A stretch of DNA of 64,000 nt from the NCBI RefSeq assembly GCF_013449735.1, contig NZ_JACBNY010000009.1, positions 17,848-81,847 of the forward strand, written 5' to 3'. Positions 31,029-40,308 of this stretch are shown one piece after another. The position numbers were made by a program, and so were the translations under genes. Under the pieces are notes generated by a model. That model did no database searches, had not been told where the DNA came from, and saw only the letters and a list, made by a program, of their open reading frames with translations. This DNA comes from Pseudolactococcus laudensis. Its GTDB lineage: Bacteria > Bacillota > Bacilli > Lactobacillales > Streptococcaceae. Positions within the stretch are counted from its first letter, which is position 1. Each line of letters begins with the position of its first letter.

Positions 31029-31709
31029 ATGTACAATATAAGAGAAGCAGACTACCCTATGAGACCGCGTGAACGTTTAGCTACACTCGGAGAGAAGTAT
31101 TTATCAGACCAAGAATTACTAGCTATTTTACTGAGAACTGGTACGGCAAAATCATCAGTTGTCGAGCTATCAGGACAGATACTTCGACACTTTGAAACAC
31201 TAGAAAATTTTCGTAGATCAAGTATAGAGGAATTGATCCAAATTCCAGGAATAGGCATGAGTAAAGCCATAGAAATCAGAGCCATGATGGAGCTTGGCAA
31301 GCGTATTCAGACGGCTGAGCGAGAGAGACAAGGTCAAGTGAAAGGCGCTCAACAATTCGCGATGACCTTGATAGACGAGATGTCAGATTTTGATCAAGAA
31401 CATCTGGTAGCAGTCTATCTGGATGGTAAAAATAAAATTATTAAAAAAAGAACGATTTTTGTGGGGACTGTCAATTCAGCCAGTGCCAATCCGCGTGAAA
31501 TTTTACATTTTGCAGTCAAAACTTTAGCAGCTGGTATCTTAATTACCCATAATCATCCTTCTGGCGATCCTAAACCCTCAGATGCTGATGTTGTGTTTAC
31601 AGAGCGAATGGAAAATGCCTGTGATAATATCGGAATAACATTGATTGATCATATCATCGTGGGCCATAAACGTTATTTTTCGTTTCAAGAAAGTGGCTTG
31701 ATGTTTTAA
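31029..31709 (+). CDS. radC: RadC family JAB/MPN-domain protein
   Basis: The 226-residue protein has the N-terminal RadC helical region (RPRERLATLGEKYLSDQELLA) with a helix-hairpin-helix (LIQIPGIGMSKAIEI) and a C-terminal JAMM metalloprotease-like domain whose metal motif reads THNHPSGDPKPSDAD. RadC was linked to DNA repair, but its biochemical role is unsettled. GAGAGGA precedes ATG 31029. It is divergent from the siderophore operon and shares its upstream region. Confidence 0.93.
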   Translation: MYNIREADYPMRPRERLATLGEKYLSDQELLAILLRTGTAKSSVVELSGQILRHFETLENFRRSSIEELIQIPGIGMSKAIEIRAMMELGKRIQTAERERQGQVKGAQQFAMTLIDEMSDFDQEHLVAVYLDGKNKIIKKRTIFVGTVNSASANPREILHFAVKTLAAGILITHNHPSGDPKPSDADVVFTERMENACDNIGITLIDHIIVGHKRYFSFQESGLMF

Positions 31710-31723
31710 AGTAATAAAAGCAC

Positions 31724-31758
31724 GAAAAAAAACGCCTCAATGTGAAATGTGAGACGTC
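31724..31758 (-). terminator. Terminator of the rex-amidotransferase transcript
   Basis: Read on the minus strand, ACGTCTCA and TGAGGCGT pair (one G-U) and are followed by a run of T. It lies just past the stop of the minus-strand amidotransferase gene. Confidence 0.7.
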
Positions 31759-31761
31759 TTA

Positions 31762-32469
31762 TTAAAGATTAAAAACAGCGTAACGAAAGAAAGCTAAATC
31801 TTCGTCGCGTACATTATACATAAAATCAGGATGCCATTGAACACCTAAAAAACGAAGATTTGAATCAGTTGATTGGACTGCCTCTACTATATGGTCATCA
31901 AGGGACTTAGCAATCACCTCAAGTTGTGGGGCAAGCTGTTTGAGGCTTTGTCGGTGGAAGGAGTTAACATGCGCCTTGCGGCCATAAATTGAATCAAGTG
32001 GCGAATGTTTAGAGATGAGGACATCGTGAGAAGTCTGTGTCATTGCTTTTTCTTGCCAATGGTTCTGAATTTGCTGATTGAGTGATCCTCCGAGGGCGAC
32101 ATTAACCAATTGCATTCCGCGACAGACACCAACGATTGGCTTATTTTGTTTGATAGCCTCGTTAATTAGGGCAATTTCAAAGGCATCACGTTCACGATTA
32201 TAGTCACTAGACTTAATTGTTTCAACTTCGCCATAAAATTCTGGCGCAACATTTTGTCCACCAGCTAAGACCAATTTGTCAATCATAGAAGTATAACGCT
32301 TGGCATGCATCGGGTCACCAATAGGGATCATAATTGGGAGACCACCCACAAGTTGAACGGCTTTGATATAACCAGAAGGGTTATAAGAAATAGCCATATG
32401 CCCCATATCATCTCCCGCATCTCGCCGCTCATTTGCAGCAACACCGATGATGGGTTGTAAAGTAGTCAT
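31762..32469 (-). CDS. Class-I glutamine amidotransferase-like protein, peptidase C26 (PuuD-like)
   Basis: The 235-residue protein has the gamma-glutamyl-GABA hydrolase pattern: [10 protein letters not shown] at the start, [17 protein letters not shown], the nucleophile elbow [27 protein letters not shown], and the catalytic histidine in LGVQWHPDF. It probably hydrolyses gamma-glutamyl compounds; the substrate is not determined. It overlaps rex by four bases on the minus strand, and the same pairing is common in streptococci. Confidence 0.88.
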   Translation of the reverse strand: MTTLQPIIGVAANERRDAGDDMGHMAISYNPSGYIKAVQLVGGLPIMIPIGDPMHAKRYTSMIDKLVLAGGQNVAPEFYGEVETIKSSDYNRERDAFEIALINEAIKQNKPIVGVCRGMQLVNVALGGSLNQQIQNHWQEKAMTQTSHDVLISKHSPLDSIYGRKAHVNSFHRQSLKQLAPQLEVIAKSLDDHIVEAVQSTDSNLRFLGVQWHPDFMYNVRDEDLAFFRYAVFNL

Positions 32470-33131
32470 AGTTTATTTTCAGTTTCTTTTTTATCTTGCA
32501 TGAAAAATAAGAGTGTTTGAAGTTCACTTGTCAAGTCGACAGACTGAACTGTGATATTTTCTGGCACTTGAAGACGTCTCGGTGTGAAGTTGAGAATACC
32601 TTTAATCCCAGCTGCAATTAAAAGGTCAGCAACTTCCTGAGCACGATCTGATTGGACAGAGATGATAGCAGTTTCAATATTAGCATCTGCAAGATTTTTT
32701 TGAATATCTGAGATATTGTAAATTGGGATACCGTCATCAGTTTTCGTTCCAACGAGCGGGTTGCCCGCGACATCGTAGGCTTGGGTAATCCGCATTTTAT
32801 TGCGGTCATGAAAACGATAGTTAATCAGTGCGCGACCTAAATTTCCGACACCGACAAGGGCAATATTGGTTTCTGCTGAGTCACCTAATAAATTTCCGAA
32901 AAAGTCACGAAGAGCAGTCGTATCATAACCATAGCCACGTCTACCAAGTTCACCAAACAGTGAAAAATCACGTCTGACGGTAGCAGAATCAACGCCTAAT
33001 TTTGCGGCGATTGCTTGAGAGTTGGTTCGGTCAACCTTGTCAGCCACAAATTGTTTAAAAATGCGATAATATTGCGGCAGACGCTTGGCAGTTGCCTTGG
33101 GTAAAACTTCATTAAATTTTGTCACGACCAT
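32466..33131 (-). CDS. rex: Redox-sensing transcriptional repressor Rex
   Basis: Rex senses the NADH/NAD ratio and represses fermentation and respiration genes. I start at ATG 33131, with GAAGGAGGT about 10 nt upstream, giving 221 residues. The N-terminal winged helix ([36 protein letters not shown]) is followed by the Rossmann domain ([15 protein letters not shown]) and [13 protein letters not shown]. An upstream in-frame extension to 33176 lacks a ribosome site. It leads the amidotransferase gene. Confidence 0.95.
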   Translation of the reverse strand: MVVTKFNEVLPKATAKRLPQYYRIFKQFVADKVDRTNSQAIAAKLGVDSATVRRDFSLFGELGRRGYGYDTTALRDFFGNLLGDSAETNIALVGVGNLGRALINYRFHDRNKMRITQAYDVAGNPLVGTKTDDGIPIYNISDIQKNLADANIETAIISVQSDRAQEVADLLIAAGIKGILNFTPRRLQVPENITVQSVDLTSELQTLLFFMQDKKETENKL

Positions 33132-33213
33132 AAAAGTAAAGACCTCCTTCAGTATTCTTTGTGAATAGATTACCAAAAGTTTGTGAAGTTGTCAAACAAA
33201 ATAGACTAGAGGA

Positions 33214-33243
33214 TTAGATTAACAGCCTCCTTTGTGGTAAAAT
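33214..33243 (+). promoter_or_regulatory. Promoter of the ABC-F gene, predicted leaderless
   Basis: TTAGAT (33214-33219) and TAAAAT (33238-33243) are 18 bp apart. The -10 ends 7 nt before ATG 33250, and no ribosome site is present, so the mRNA should begin at or next to the AUG. Confidence 0.5.
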
Positions 33244-33249
33244 AGACCT

Positions 33250-35160
33250 ATGATTTTATTACAAGGGAACAATATTTCAAGGACATTTGGTGCAGATGTT
33301 CTGTTTGAAAAGATAAATTTTACAATTCAAGATAATTCGCGGGTTTCACTCGTCGGGCGTAATGGTGCAGGAAAGTCAACGCTACTGAAAATTATTGCAG
33401 ATGTGGAGACACCAAGCTCTGGTGAGATTTCAAAGACTAAAAATTTGACTATGTCATACTTAGCTCAAGAGGCTAACTTTTCATCTGAGCGGACGATTTA
33501 TGATGAAATGCTCAGTGTTTTTGAGGTACAGATTAGTCAAGAAAAGCAATTACGTCAGATGGAAGCACAAATGGGAGAGCTTTCTGGTGCTGACCTCTCT
33601 AGTTTGATGACGCGCTATGATAGCTTGACTGAAACATTTCGTCAAAATAAAGGTTTTACCTATGAATCTGACATCAAAAACGTCTTAAATGGTTTCAAGT
33701 TTGACGAAACTTTTTGGGCGCAGTCAGTTGCAAGTCTGTCAGGCGGTCAAAAAACGCGTTTGGCTTTGGCTAAGATTTTGCTTGAAAACCCAGCTTTTTT
33801 GATTCTCGATGAGCCAACCAACCACTTGGATATTGAAACCCTCTTATGGCTTGAAAATTACTTGAAAAATTATCGTGGTGCAATTCTAATTGTTAGTCAT
33901 GACCGTTATTTTTTAGATAAAGTGACGACTGAAATACTAGAATTATCACGAGGTAAACTTGAAAAATATGTTGGTAATTATAGTAAATATATCGAACTTA
34001 AAGCTGAAAAACTCGCGACACAAGCTAAACAATATGATAAACAGCAAAAAGAAATCGCTAATCTAGAAGATTTTGTTAATCGAAACCTAGCGCGAGCATC
34101 GACGACAAAACGTGCGCAATCGAGACGAAAGAAACTCGAGAAGATGGAGAGATTGGACCAGCCACTCGCAAATGAAAAATCAGCACATTTCACGTTTTCA
34201 CCAGCTATTGAATCAGGGAATGTCGTTTTAACTGTTGAAAATGGCGCGGTTGGCTATGATAAGGAAGTTTTATCAAGTCCGATTAATTTAGACGAGCGCA
34301 AATATGATTCAATTGCGATTGTTGGACCAAATGGGATTGGTAAATCGACTTTAATCAAATCTATCGTGGGTAAGATTCCCTTGATTGAAGGGACAGTTAA
34401 ACTAGGCGCTAATGTTGCTATGGGGTATTATGACCAAGAACAGCGTGATTTGACGCCTTCTAATACGGTATTAGAAGAACTTTGGAAAGACCATAGTCTT
34501 GTGCCAGAGGTTGAGATTCGAAATCGTCTGGGTGCCTTCCTTTTTTCTGGGGATGATGTTCAAAAAGCTGTCGGCATGTTATCTGGTGGCGAAAAAGCAC
34601 GTTTACTCCTAGCTAAGCTATCGATGCAAAATGATAATTTCTTGGTACTTGATGAGCCGACCAACCACTTGGATATTGATAGCCGTGAAGTTTTGGAAAA
34701 TGCGCTTATCGATTTTGATGGCACGTTGTTATTTGTCAGTCATGACCGGTATTTCATTAACAGAGTTGCTGATAAAGTCCTTGAAATATCTGCCGAAGGC
34801 AGCAAACTTTACTTGGGTGATTACGACTATTACTTGGAGAAAAAGGCTGAGGAGGCTGAAATTGCTGCACTTTTAGCAGCAGAAAGTGATGCTATCTCAG
34901 AACAGGCAGCGCCGTCTAGCTATCAAGCCTCAAAAGATGATCAAAAATGGCGTCGGAAATTGACACGAAAGATTGCGGCTCTGGATGAGCAGTTACAGGC
35001 GTTTGATGTGTCAATTACTGAACTGCATGAGCAAATGGTCGAGTCAGCAGAAGACTTTGTCAAATTAGGTGAGTTACAAAAAACATTAGATGCGATGATG
35101 GCAGAAAAAGAAACTGTTGAAGAATTATGGCTAGAGAAATCTGAAGAACTTGGAGAATAA
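33250..35160 (+). CDS. ABC-F family ATPase (YdiF/EttA-like translation factor)
   Basis: This is a soluble protein of 636 residues with two ABC ATPase domains and no membrane segments. Walker A motifs are GRNGAGKS and GPNGIGKS, signatures LSGGQKTRLALAK and LSGGEKARLLLAK, and both Walker B motifs read LDEPTNHLDI. The linker between domains (about residues 240-320) is basic and helical, the P-site tRNA interaction motif of ABC-F proteins. A C-terminal coiled coil (about 560-636) is as in YdiF. ABC-F proteins act on the ribosome; an antibiotic-protection role is not suggested by context. Confidence 0.9.
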   Translation: MILLQGNNISRTFGADVLFEKINFTIQDNSRVSLVGRNGAGKSTLLKIIADVETPSSGEISKTKNLTMSYLAQEANFSSERTIYDEMLSVFEVQISQEKQLRQMEAQMGELSGADLSSLMTRYDSLTETFRQNKGFTYESDIKNVLNGFKFDETFWAQSVASLSGGQKTRLALAKILLENPAFLILDEPTNHLDIETLLWLENYLKNYRGAILIVSHDRYFLDKVTTEILELSRGKLEKYVGNYSKYIELKAEKLATQAKQYDKQQKEIANLEDFVNRNLARASTTKRAQSRRKKLEKMERLDQPLANEKSAHFTFSPAIESGNVVLTVENGAVGYDKEVLSSPINLDERKYDSIAIVGPNGIGKSTLIKSIVGKIPLIEGTVKLGANVAMGYYDQEQRDLTPSNTVLEELWKDHSLVPEVEIRNRLGAFLFSGDDVQKAVGMLSGGEKARLLLAKLSMQNDNFLVLDEPTNHLDIDSREVLENALIDFDGTLLFVSHDRYFINRVADKVLEISAEGSKLYLGDYDYYLEKKAEEAEIAALLAAESDAISEQAAPSSYQASKDDQKWRRKLTRKIAALDEQLQAFDVSITELHEQMVESAEDFVKLGELQKTLDAMMAEKETVEELWLEKSEELGE

Positions 35161-35166
35161 ATAATC

Positions 35167-36297
35167 GTGAAACACAATACAAAAAAATATGATTACCTTA
35201 TTGTCGGTGCGGGGCCATTTGGTGCGACATTTGCGCATGAGGCGGCATTGCGCGGCAAGCGGTGTCTGGTTATCGAGCGTCGTGGTCATTTAGGTGGTAA
35301 TCTATATACACACCAAGAAAATGGCATCAATGTTCACGATTATGGTGCGCATATCTTTCACACAGATAACAAACCTGTCTGGGATTATGTCAATCAATTC
35401 ACTGAATTTAATGGTTATATTAATCAAGTTGTTGCTAATTATAAAGGAGATTTGTACAATCTTCCCTTCAACATGAATACCTTTTATCAGATGTGGGGAG
35501 TAAAGACACCAGCCGAAGCGCAGGCAAAAATTGCTGAACAGCGGGAGGCTGCAGGGATTACTGGTACACCTAAAAATTTAGAAGAGCAGGCGATTTCACT
35601 TATCGGTACAGATATTTATGAAAAGCTAATCAAGGGTTACACAGAAAAACAATGGGGTCGCAAAGCAACTGAACTACCAAGCTTTATTATTCGTCGCTTG
35701 CCAACACGTTTTACCTTTGATAACAATTACTTTAATCATCGTTATCAGGGTGTACCAGTAGCTGGCTATACTGCAATTTTTGATAAAATGTTAGACCATG
35801 ATTTGATAGATGTACGATTAGAGACTGACTTTTTTGCAGATAAAGATACTTACTTAGCTGAATTTCCACGTATTGTTTACACTGGGATGATTGATCAATT
35901 CTTTGACTATAAATTCGGTGAGCTAGAATATCGCAGTGTCCGATTTGAATCTGAGTTACTGGCAACTAATAATGCGCAAGGTAATGCGGTCATAAACTAT
36001 ACAGACGCTGAAACACCTTATACACGGGTTATGGAATGGCGTCATTTTGATCAAAATGGTGATGATGATGTAACAATCTTAACTCGAGAATATCCTCAAG
36101 ATTGGGATCGTCAAAAAGAGGCATATTATCCAGTCAATGATGAGAAGAATTCGACTCTATTTAAACAATACCGTGCTGAGGCGAAAAAATATGAAAAAGT
36201 AATCATGGGTGGTCGTTTGGGAAACTACCAGTATTATGACATGGATCAAGTTTTTCATGCAGCACTTGTTGCAGTCAAGCAAGAATTTAAACAATAG
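35167..36297 (+). CDS. glf: UDP-galactopyranose mutase
   Basis: Glf interconverts UDP-galactopyranose and UDP-galactofuranose, a precursor of galactofuranose-containing wall or exopolysaccharides. The 376-residue flavoprotein begins KYDYLIVGAGPFGATFA (FAD-binding GxGxxG), then HLGGNLYTH, HDYGAHIFHT and YTEKQWGRKATELP. The C-terminus has EYPQDWDRQ, YYPVND and GRLGNYQYYDMDQ. The start is GTG 35167, six bases after the ABC-F stop. No other polysaccharide genes are adjacent, so it stands apart from any capsule cluster. Confidence 0.95.
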   Translation: MKHNTKKYDYLIVGAGPFGATFAHEAALRGKRCLVIERRGHLGGNLYTHQENGINVHDYGAHIFHTDNKPVWDYVNQFTEFNGYINQVVANYKGDLYNLPFNMNTFYQMWGVKTPAEAQAKIAEQREAAGITGTPKNLEEQAISLIGTDIYEKLIKGYTEKQWGRKATELPSFIIRRLPTRFTFDNNYFNHRYQGVPVAGYTAIFDKMLDHDLIDVRLETDFFADKDTYLAEFPRIVYTGMIDQFFDYKFGELEYRSVRFESELLATNNAQGNAVINYTDAETPYTRVMEWRHFDQNGDDDVTILTREYPQDWDRQKEAYYPVNDEKNSTLFKQYRAEAKKYEKVIMGGRLGNYQYYDMDQVFHAALVAVKQEFKQ

Positions 36298-36381
36298 TAA
36301 GAAAATTATCAATATCCTAACCATTTCAAATACATCTTATGATAAAATGGTAACAGACAAAATTTGAAAGAGAGAACAATC

Positions 36382-37014
36382 ATGCAAACACTATCTCGTG
36401 AAATTGCCAAAGACTTACTTGACATTAAGGCGGTTTTTCTTCAACCAAACGACCCTTTTACTTGGGCAAGCGGTATTAAATCACCGATTTATACGGACAA
36501 TCGGATTACGATTTCCTATCCAGAAGTACGCCGTCGCATTGTACAAGGCTTTGCTGACCGCATTCGTGCTGAGTTTCCTGATGTTGAAGTGATTGCAGGT
36601 GCTGCGACTGGTGGTGTTCCTCACGCGGCTTGGGTTGCTGAAATCCTTGATTTACCAATGGTTTATATCCGCTCTAAAGCTAAGGACCATGGTGCAGGCA
36701 ATCAAGTCGAAGGTCGTATTACTAAGAATCAAAAAATGGTGATTATCGAAGATTTGATTTCAACAGGTGGTTCGGTAATTGGAACTGCTGAGGCAGCAAG
36801 TCGTGAAGGCGCTGATGTCTTAGGTGTTGCAGCTATTTTTACTTACGAGCTACCACGTGGGATTGAGAATTTTGAAAAAGCAAATCTGCCTTTGATTACA
36901 CTTTCAAATTATTCTGATTTGATTGAGATTGCTAAAGTTATCGGTTATGTCGATGCGGATGAGTTAGAGTTACTAAAAAAATTCAAGCAAAACCAGAATA
37001 CTTGGCAAGATTAA
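36382..37014 (+). CDS. pyrE: Orotate phosphoribosyltransferase
   Basis: PyrE converts orotate and PRPP to OMP. I start at ATG 36382, with AAAGAGAG upstream, giving 210 residues. Motifs are [16 protein letters not shown], the PRPP loop [14 protein letters not shown], and [14 protein letters not shown] -10-like TGATAAAAT lies near 36339-36347. Unlike the other pyr units in the window, no PyrR hairpin or terminator is visible upstream. It is followed by pyrC after 51 bp. Confidence 0.96.
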   Translation: MQTLSREIAKDLLDIKAVFLQPNDPFTWASGIKSPIYTDNRITISYPEVRRRIVQGFADRIRAEFPDVEVIAGAATGGVPHAAWVAEILDLPMVYIRSKAKDHGAGNQVEGRITKNQKMVIIEDLISTGGSVIGTAEAASREGADVLGVAAIFTYELPRGIENFEKANLPLITLSNYSDLIEIAKVIGYVDADELELLKKFKQNQNTWQD

Positions 37015-37065
37015 AAGCTATCATCAGTTGATTAACATCGTTCAATAGATAGAAAAGGACCCAAA

Positions 37066-38331
37066 ATGAAACTCATAAAAAATGGCCGTGTAATAGATCC
37101 CAAAAGCCAATTTGATGCGATTGCTGATATTTTGATTGATGGTCAAAAAATTATTGCTATTGGGCAAGACTTAGTCAGAGAAGGCGCTGAAATTATTGAT
37201 GCGACTGATAAAATTGTGGCACCTGGCTTGATTGATATTCATGTCCATTTTCGCGAACCTGGTCAAACGCATAAGGAAGACATTCATACGGGGAGTTTGG
37301 CTGCAGCGCATGGTGGTTTTACAACTGTCGTTATGATGGCGAATACCAATCCAACTGTTTCAACGGTTGAGACTTTAACAGAGGTTCTGTCATCAGCGGC
37401 CCGTGAAAGCATTCATGTTAAGAGTGTTGCAACCATTACCGATAAGTTAGATGGGCAAACGCTGACGAACTTTGAGGCACTTTTAGATGCAGGTGCGGTT
37501 GGTTTTTCTGACGATGGGATTCCGTTTACAGATGCTGGCCAGGTGCGCCGGGCGATGCAAAAAGCTGCAGCGTTTGACACGGTTTTAGCGTTGCATGAAG
37601 AAGATCCACAATTAACGGGTGTTTTAGGGATTAATGATGGTGCGATTGCGCATCAATGTGGTGTGACGGGTGCACCGACGGTTTCTGAGTATAGTATGGT
37701 GGCGCGTGATGCGATGCTAGCCTTGGATACAAAGGCGCGTGTGCATTTTCAACATTTGTCGGCAGGTGAATCGGTTGATGTGATTCGTTTTGCTAAGTCG
37801 CTAGGTGCGCAGGTGACTGCGGAGGTGACACCTCAGCATTTTTCGATAACGGAAGATGCGATTTTGACACATGGTACTAATGCTAAACTCAATCCGCCTT
37901 TGCGTCGGTCATCAGATATTGAAAAATTGATTGTTGGCTTGCAAGATGGGACGATTGACGTGATTGCAACGGACCATGCACCGCATACACACGCTGAAAA
38001 AGATCAAGAAATCACGAAGGCACCATCTGGTATGACTGGTCTAGAAACATCTTTATCACTTGGCTTGACGCATTTGGTTGCTCCTGGCCATTTATCTCTT
38101 ATGAGTTTACTAGAAAAAATGACCAGTAATCCAGCACAAGTCTTGCACTTAGATGCAGGTTATCTAGCTGAAGATGGGCCGGCTGATCTTGTGATTTTTG
38201 ATGCGGATGCGGTGCGTGAAGTTGCGAATGACTTTGCCTCTAAATCTAGTAATTCACCGTTTGTTTGTGCTCAATTACAAGGTGTGATTGCTTATACGAT
38301 TTGTGATGGTGAGATTGTTTATCAAGCTTGA
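37066..38331 (+). CDS. pyrC: Dihydroorotase
   Basis: PyrC closes carbamoyl-aspartate to dihydroorotate. The 421-residue type-I enzyme has the metal-binding [17 protein letters not shown], the MMANTNPTV segment, HEED and FQHLSA histidines, and [12 protein letters not shown] with the catalytic aspartate. AAAGGA precedes ATG 37066. It forms a two-gene unit with pyrE, apart from the PyrR-attenuated operons. Confidence 0.96.
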   Translation: MKLIKNGRVIDPKSQFDAIADILIDGQKIIAIGQDLVREGAEIIDATDKIVAPGLIDIHVHFREPGQTHKEDIHTGSLAAAHGGFTTVVMMANTNPTVSTVETLTEVLSSAARESIHVKSVATITDKLDGQTLTNFEALLDAGAVGFSDDGIPFTDAGQVRRAMQKAAAFDTVLALHEEDPQLTGVLGINDGAIAHQCGVTGAPTVSEYSMVARDAMLALDTKARVHFQHLSAGESVDVIRFAKSLGAQVTAEVTPQHFSITEDAILTHGTNAKLNPPLRRSSDIEKLIVGLQDGTIDVIATDHAPHTHAEKDQEITKAPSGMTGLETSLSLGLTHLVAPGHLSLMSLLEKMTSNPAQVLHLDAGYLAEDGPADLVIFDADAVREVANDFASKSSNSPFVCAQLQGVIAYTICDGEIVYQA

Positions 38332-38351
38332 TAAACCTTATTTTTCTGGTA

Positions 38352-38384
38352 AAAGAAGATGATGAGGGCATCATCTTCTTTGAT
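38352..38384 (+). terminator. Hairpin terminator after pyrC
   Basis: AAAGAAGATGATG and CATCATCTTCTTT form a perfect 13-bp stem with a four-base loop. The following T run is short (GATTTT). Confidence 0.75.
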
Positions 38385-38430
38385 TTTAAAATAGATCTGA
38401 CAATTGCAAGCATAATAGAAGGAGTTTCTA

Positions 38431-39018
38431 GTGAAATGTTTTAATGAAGAGTCTTTCAAGGTTTTTGATGTTGAAGGATTAGATGAGCGAATGGTAGCTA
38501 TTCGTGCTAATATCCAACCGATTTTTGCTGAAATAATGGCTGAAGTTTCAGCACGTTTGAGTGATGATGTGGGGCATGAGACTTTCGTACACATTGCCCA
38601 ACACCGGAGACGTACGAGATATGCGCCTGAAAACACATGGTCAGCGATTTCTGATAATAAACGGGGCTACAAGTCTCAGGCTCATTTACAGTTAGGTATT
38701 TGGGATAACTATGTCTTTATGTATTTATCAATTATTGATAACCCAGCCAAACGTGAACAATATGCGGACTATTTAGCTGAACATCATGATTTTCCAGATG
38801 ACTTTGTCTATTCACTGGATCATACTAAACCTGAATTTTTCTCTGTAACTGAAGGGTTAGAGAAAGGAATCCAGCGTTTACACGATGTGAAAAAGGGGGA
38901 ATTTGAAGTAGGACGGATTATTTCCCGAGATTCTAAAATTTGGCAAGAAGATCCACAAACCTATATTTTAGAAACTTTTGAGGCTTTATTTCCACTTTAT
39001 CAGCACTTAAATGCTTAA
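38431..39018 (+). CDS. DUF1054 family protein (YktB-like)
   Basis: The 195-residue protein matches the DUF1054/UPF0637 family: FKVFDVEGLDERMVAIRANI near the start, AQHRRRTRYAPENTW, and AHLQLGIWDNYVFMYLSII. The start is GTG 38431 with AAGGAG at about 38420. The family is a compact alpha/beta fold of unknown function in Firmicutes. It appears monocistronic between pyrC and metA. Confidence 0.85.
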   Translation: MKCFNEESFKVFDVEGLDERMVAIRANIQPIFAEIMAEVSARLSDDVGHETFVHIAQHRRRTRYAPENTWSAISDNKRGYKSQAHLQLGIWDNYVFMYLSIIDNPAKREQYADYLAEHHDFPDDFVYSLDHTKPEFFSVTEGLEKGIQRLHDVKKGEFEVGRIISRDSKIWQEDPQTYILETFEALFPLYQHLNA

Positions 39019-39070
39019 AAACTATCGATGTATAGTTTTTTTTTATAGCTATCTATAATTTCATCATAGT

Positions 39071-39098
39071 TTGAAACTATGCTTAATCATGATAAAAT
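39071..39098 (+). promoter_or_regulatory. Promoter of metA, -10 placed for a leaderless leader ORF
   Basis: TTGAAA (39071-39076) and TAAAAT (39093-39098) are 16 bp apart, with TGA before the -10. The first downstream ATG is 39105, exactly 7 nt after the -10. Confidence 0.6.
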
Positions 39099-39104
39099 AG
39101 AGGA

Positions 39105-39170
39105 ATGATACATATAAAAGACTTTGAGCGGACGAAGGTCGTGAATGACCCAGCTTTGCCGAAGCTTTAG
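39105..39170 (+). CDS. Possible leaderless 21-residue leader peptide upstream of metA
   Basis: An ORF runs from ATG 39105 to TAG 39168-39170 and encodes MIHIKDFERT followed by KVVNDPALPKL. It lies at the predicted transcription start and ends inside the repeat element that precedes metA. It contains only the initiator methionine. Whether it is translated is unknown. Confidence 0.3.
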   Translation: MIHIKDFERTKVVNDPALPKL

Positions 39171-39220
39171 CGTAGTCAAGTTTCAAGCTTTTAAGCATTA
39201 AAAGGGCAGAAAGGAGGGAT
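39120..39220 (+). repeat. Shine-Dalgarno-ending intergenic hairpin repeat, copy C (before metA)
   Basis: The element contains GACTTTGAGCGG, GTGAATGACCCAGCTTTG, TTAGCGTAGTCAAGTTTCAAG, a hairpin with arms CTTTTAA / TTAAAAG, and GGGCAGAAAGGAGGGATAGG before ATG 39224. Against copies A and B both stem arms are changed but still pair, which suggests the stem itself is selected. Confidence 0.7.
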
Positions 39221-39223
39221 AGG

Positions 39224-40156
39224 ATGCCTGTAAAAGTAAATAGTCAGTTGCCAGCTGTCAAGATATTAGAAGCCGATAATATTTTTGTGATGGATGAAGC
39301 GAGAGCTGCACAGCAAGATATTAGAACATTAAAGATTTTGGTGGTCAATCTTATGCCTCGTAAAATGGTGACTGAAACGCAGTTGTTGGCTTTATTATCT
39401 AATACGCCTTTGCAAATTAATGTAGATTTTTTGCATATGATGACGCATAAATCTAAAAATATTACACAAAATCATTTGGATACTTTCTATAAAAGTTTTG
39501 ATGATATCAAGGCTGATTATTATGATGGCATGATTGTAACAGGTGCACCTGTTGAAAATTTAGCATTTGAAGCTGTCGATTACTGGGATGAGTTGCATCA
39601 GATTTTAGATTGGTCACGCACGCATGTTTATTCAACCCTGCATATTTGTTGGGGAGCACAAGCGGGATTATATGCACGCTATGGTATTCCTAAACACCCT
39701 TTAGCACAAAAGTTATGGGGGGTATATCATCAAACAGTAGAGAATCCGAAACATGTTTTATTTCGAGGTTTTGATGATGATTTTGTCGCGCCACATTCTA
39801 GGAGTACCGAGACTTATGCGAGCGATTTACCACATGATTTTGAGATTCTTTCTTATGGTGAAACTTCAGGCTTATCTCTAGTTGTCAAAAAAAATTTGCG
39901 TGAGATTTACAGCTTTGGTCATTTAGAGTATGATCGGATGACTTTAGATTTTGAATATCAACGGGATAAGGCTGAATTTGGTGAGGAGGTTGTGCCAGAT
40001 GCCTATTATCCGAATGATGATCCGACGCAAAGGCCACGTATGACTTGGTCGAGTGCTGCGAGTCTATTCTTTTCAAACTGGTTGAATTATGCAGTCTATC
40101 AAGATACACCCTATGATTTACGTGAACTCGCAAAATATGAATATTTTAATCTTTAA
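39224..40156 (+). CDS. metA: Homoserine O-acyltransferase MetA
   Basis: MetA acylates homoserine in methionine synthesis; Gram-positive MetA enzymes generally use acetyl-CoA. The 310-residue protein starts MPVKVNSQLPAVKILEADNI and shows the nucleophile cysteine in HICWGAQAGLYARYG, the catalytic His-Glu in FGHLEYDRMT, and PHSRSTE. A very strong GAAAGGAGGG supplied by the repeat element precedes it. The last 46 bp and its terminator are duplicated at 45264-45335. Confidence 0.95.
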   Translation: MPVKVNSQLPAVKILEADNIFVMDEARAAQQDIRTLKILVVNLMPRKMVTETQLLALLSNTPLQINVDFLHMMTHKSKNITQNHLDTFYKSFDDIKADYYDGMIVTGAPVENLAFEAVDYWDELHQILDWSRTHVYSTLHICWGAQAGLYARYGIPKHPLAQKLWGVYHQTVENPKHVLFRGFDDDFVAPHSRSTETYASDLPHDFEILSYGETSGLSLVVKKNLREIYSFGHLEYDRMTLDFEYQRDKAEFGEEVVPDAYYPNDDPTQRPRMTWSSAASLFFSNWLNYAVYQDTPYDLRELAKYEYFNL

Positions 40157-40182
40157 CCACCGATTTGGTGGTTTTTTGGTAT
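40111..40182 (+). repeat. 72-bp direct repeat, left copy (metA 3' end and terminator)
   Basis: This stretch matches 45264-45335 at 71 of 72 positions by direct comparison; the single difference is at 40119 (T versus G). It includes the last metA codons and its terminator. The two copies frame the mupG-murQ-murP-murR cassette, with 5081 bp between them. Confidence 0.95.
40155..40178 (+). terminator. Intrinsic terminator after metA
   Basis: AACCACC (40155-40161) and GGTGGTT (40166-40172) form a stem followed by six T residues. An identical copy lies at 45308-45330. Confidence 0.85.
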
Positions 40183-40196
40183 TTTATTACTTTTTT

Positions 40197-40294
40197 TGAA
40201 ATAATACTTCATTTTTTTAAAAAATAAAAACAAACTATTGAAATTATAATTCATATGATGTATAATAAAATCATAGAAATGAAATAATATTTCG
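40197..40294 (+). promoter_or_regulatory. Promoter and three phased operators of the MurNAc cassette
   Basis: TTGAAA (40238-40243) and TATAAT (40261-40266) are 17 bp apart. Three related 15-bp inverted repeats occur: TGAAATAATACTTCA (40197-40211), TGAAATTATAATTCA (40239-40253, over the -35) and TGAAATAATATTTCG (40280-40294, past the start site). Their centres are 42 and 41 bp apart, about four helical turns. MurR encoded downstream is the natural candidate to bind them. Confidence 0.65.
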
Positions 40295-40308
40295 AACGGA
40301 GGTGAAAT

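Noticed and set aside
31029..31709. A JAB/MPN (deubiquitinase-fold) protein about 4 kb from the ubiquitin-like gene, suggesting a ubiquitin system
   Set aside because: It is a standard RadC with its helix-hairpin-helix, in another operon. The ubiquitin-like domain is secreted and has no Gly-Gly tail, and no E1/E2-like genes are present.
33155..33190. Possible Rex operator upstream of rex (TTGTGAA half-site)
   Set aside because: Only the left half matches; the right half reads TTACCAA instead of TTCACAA, too weak to report.
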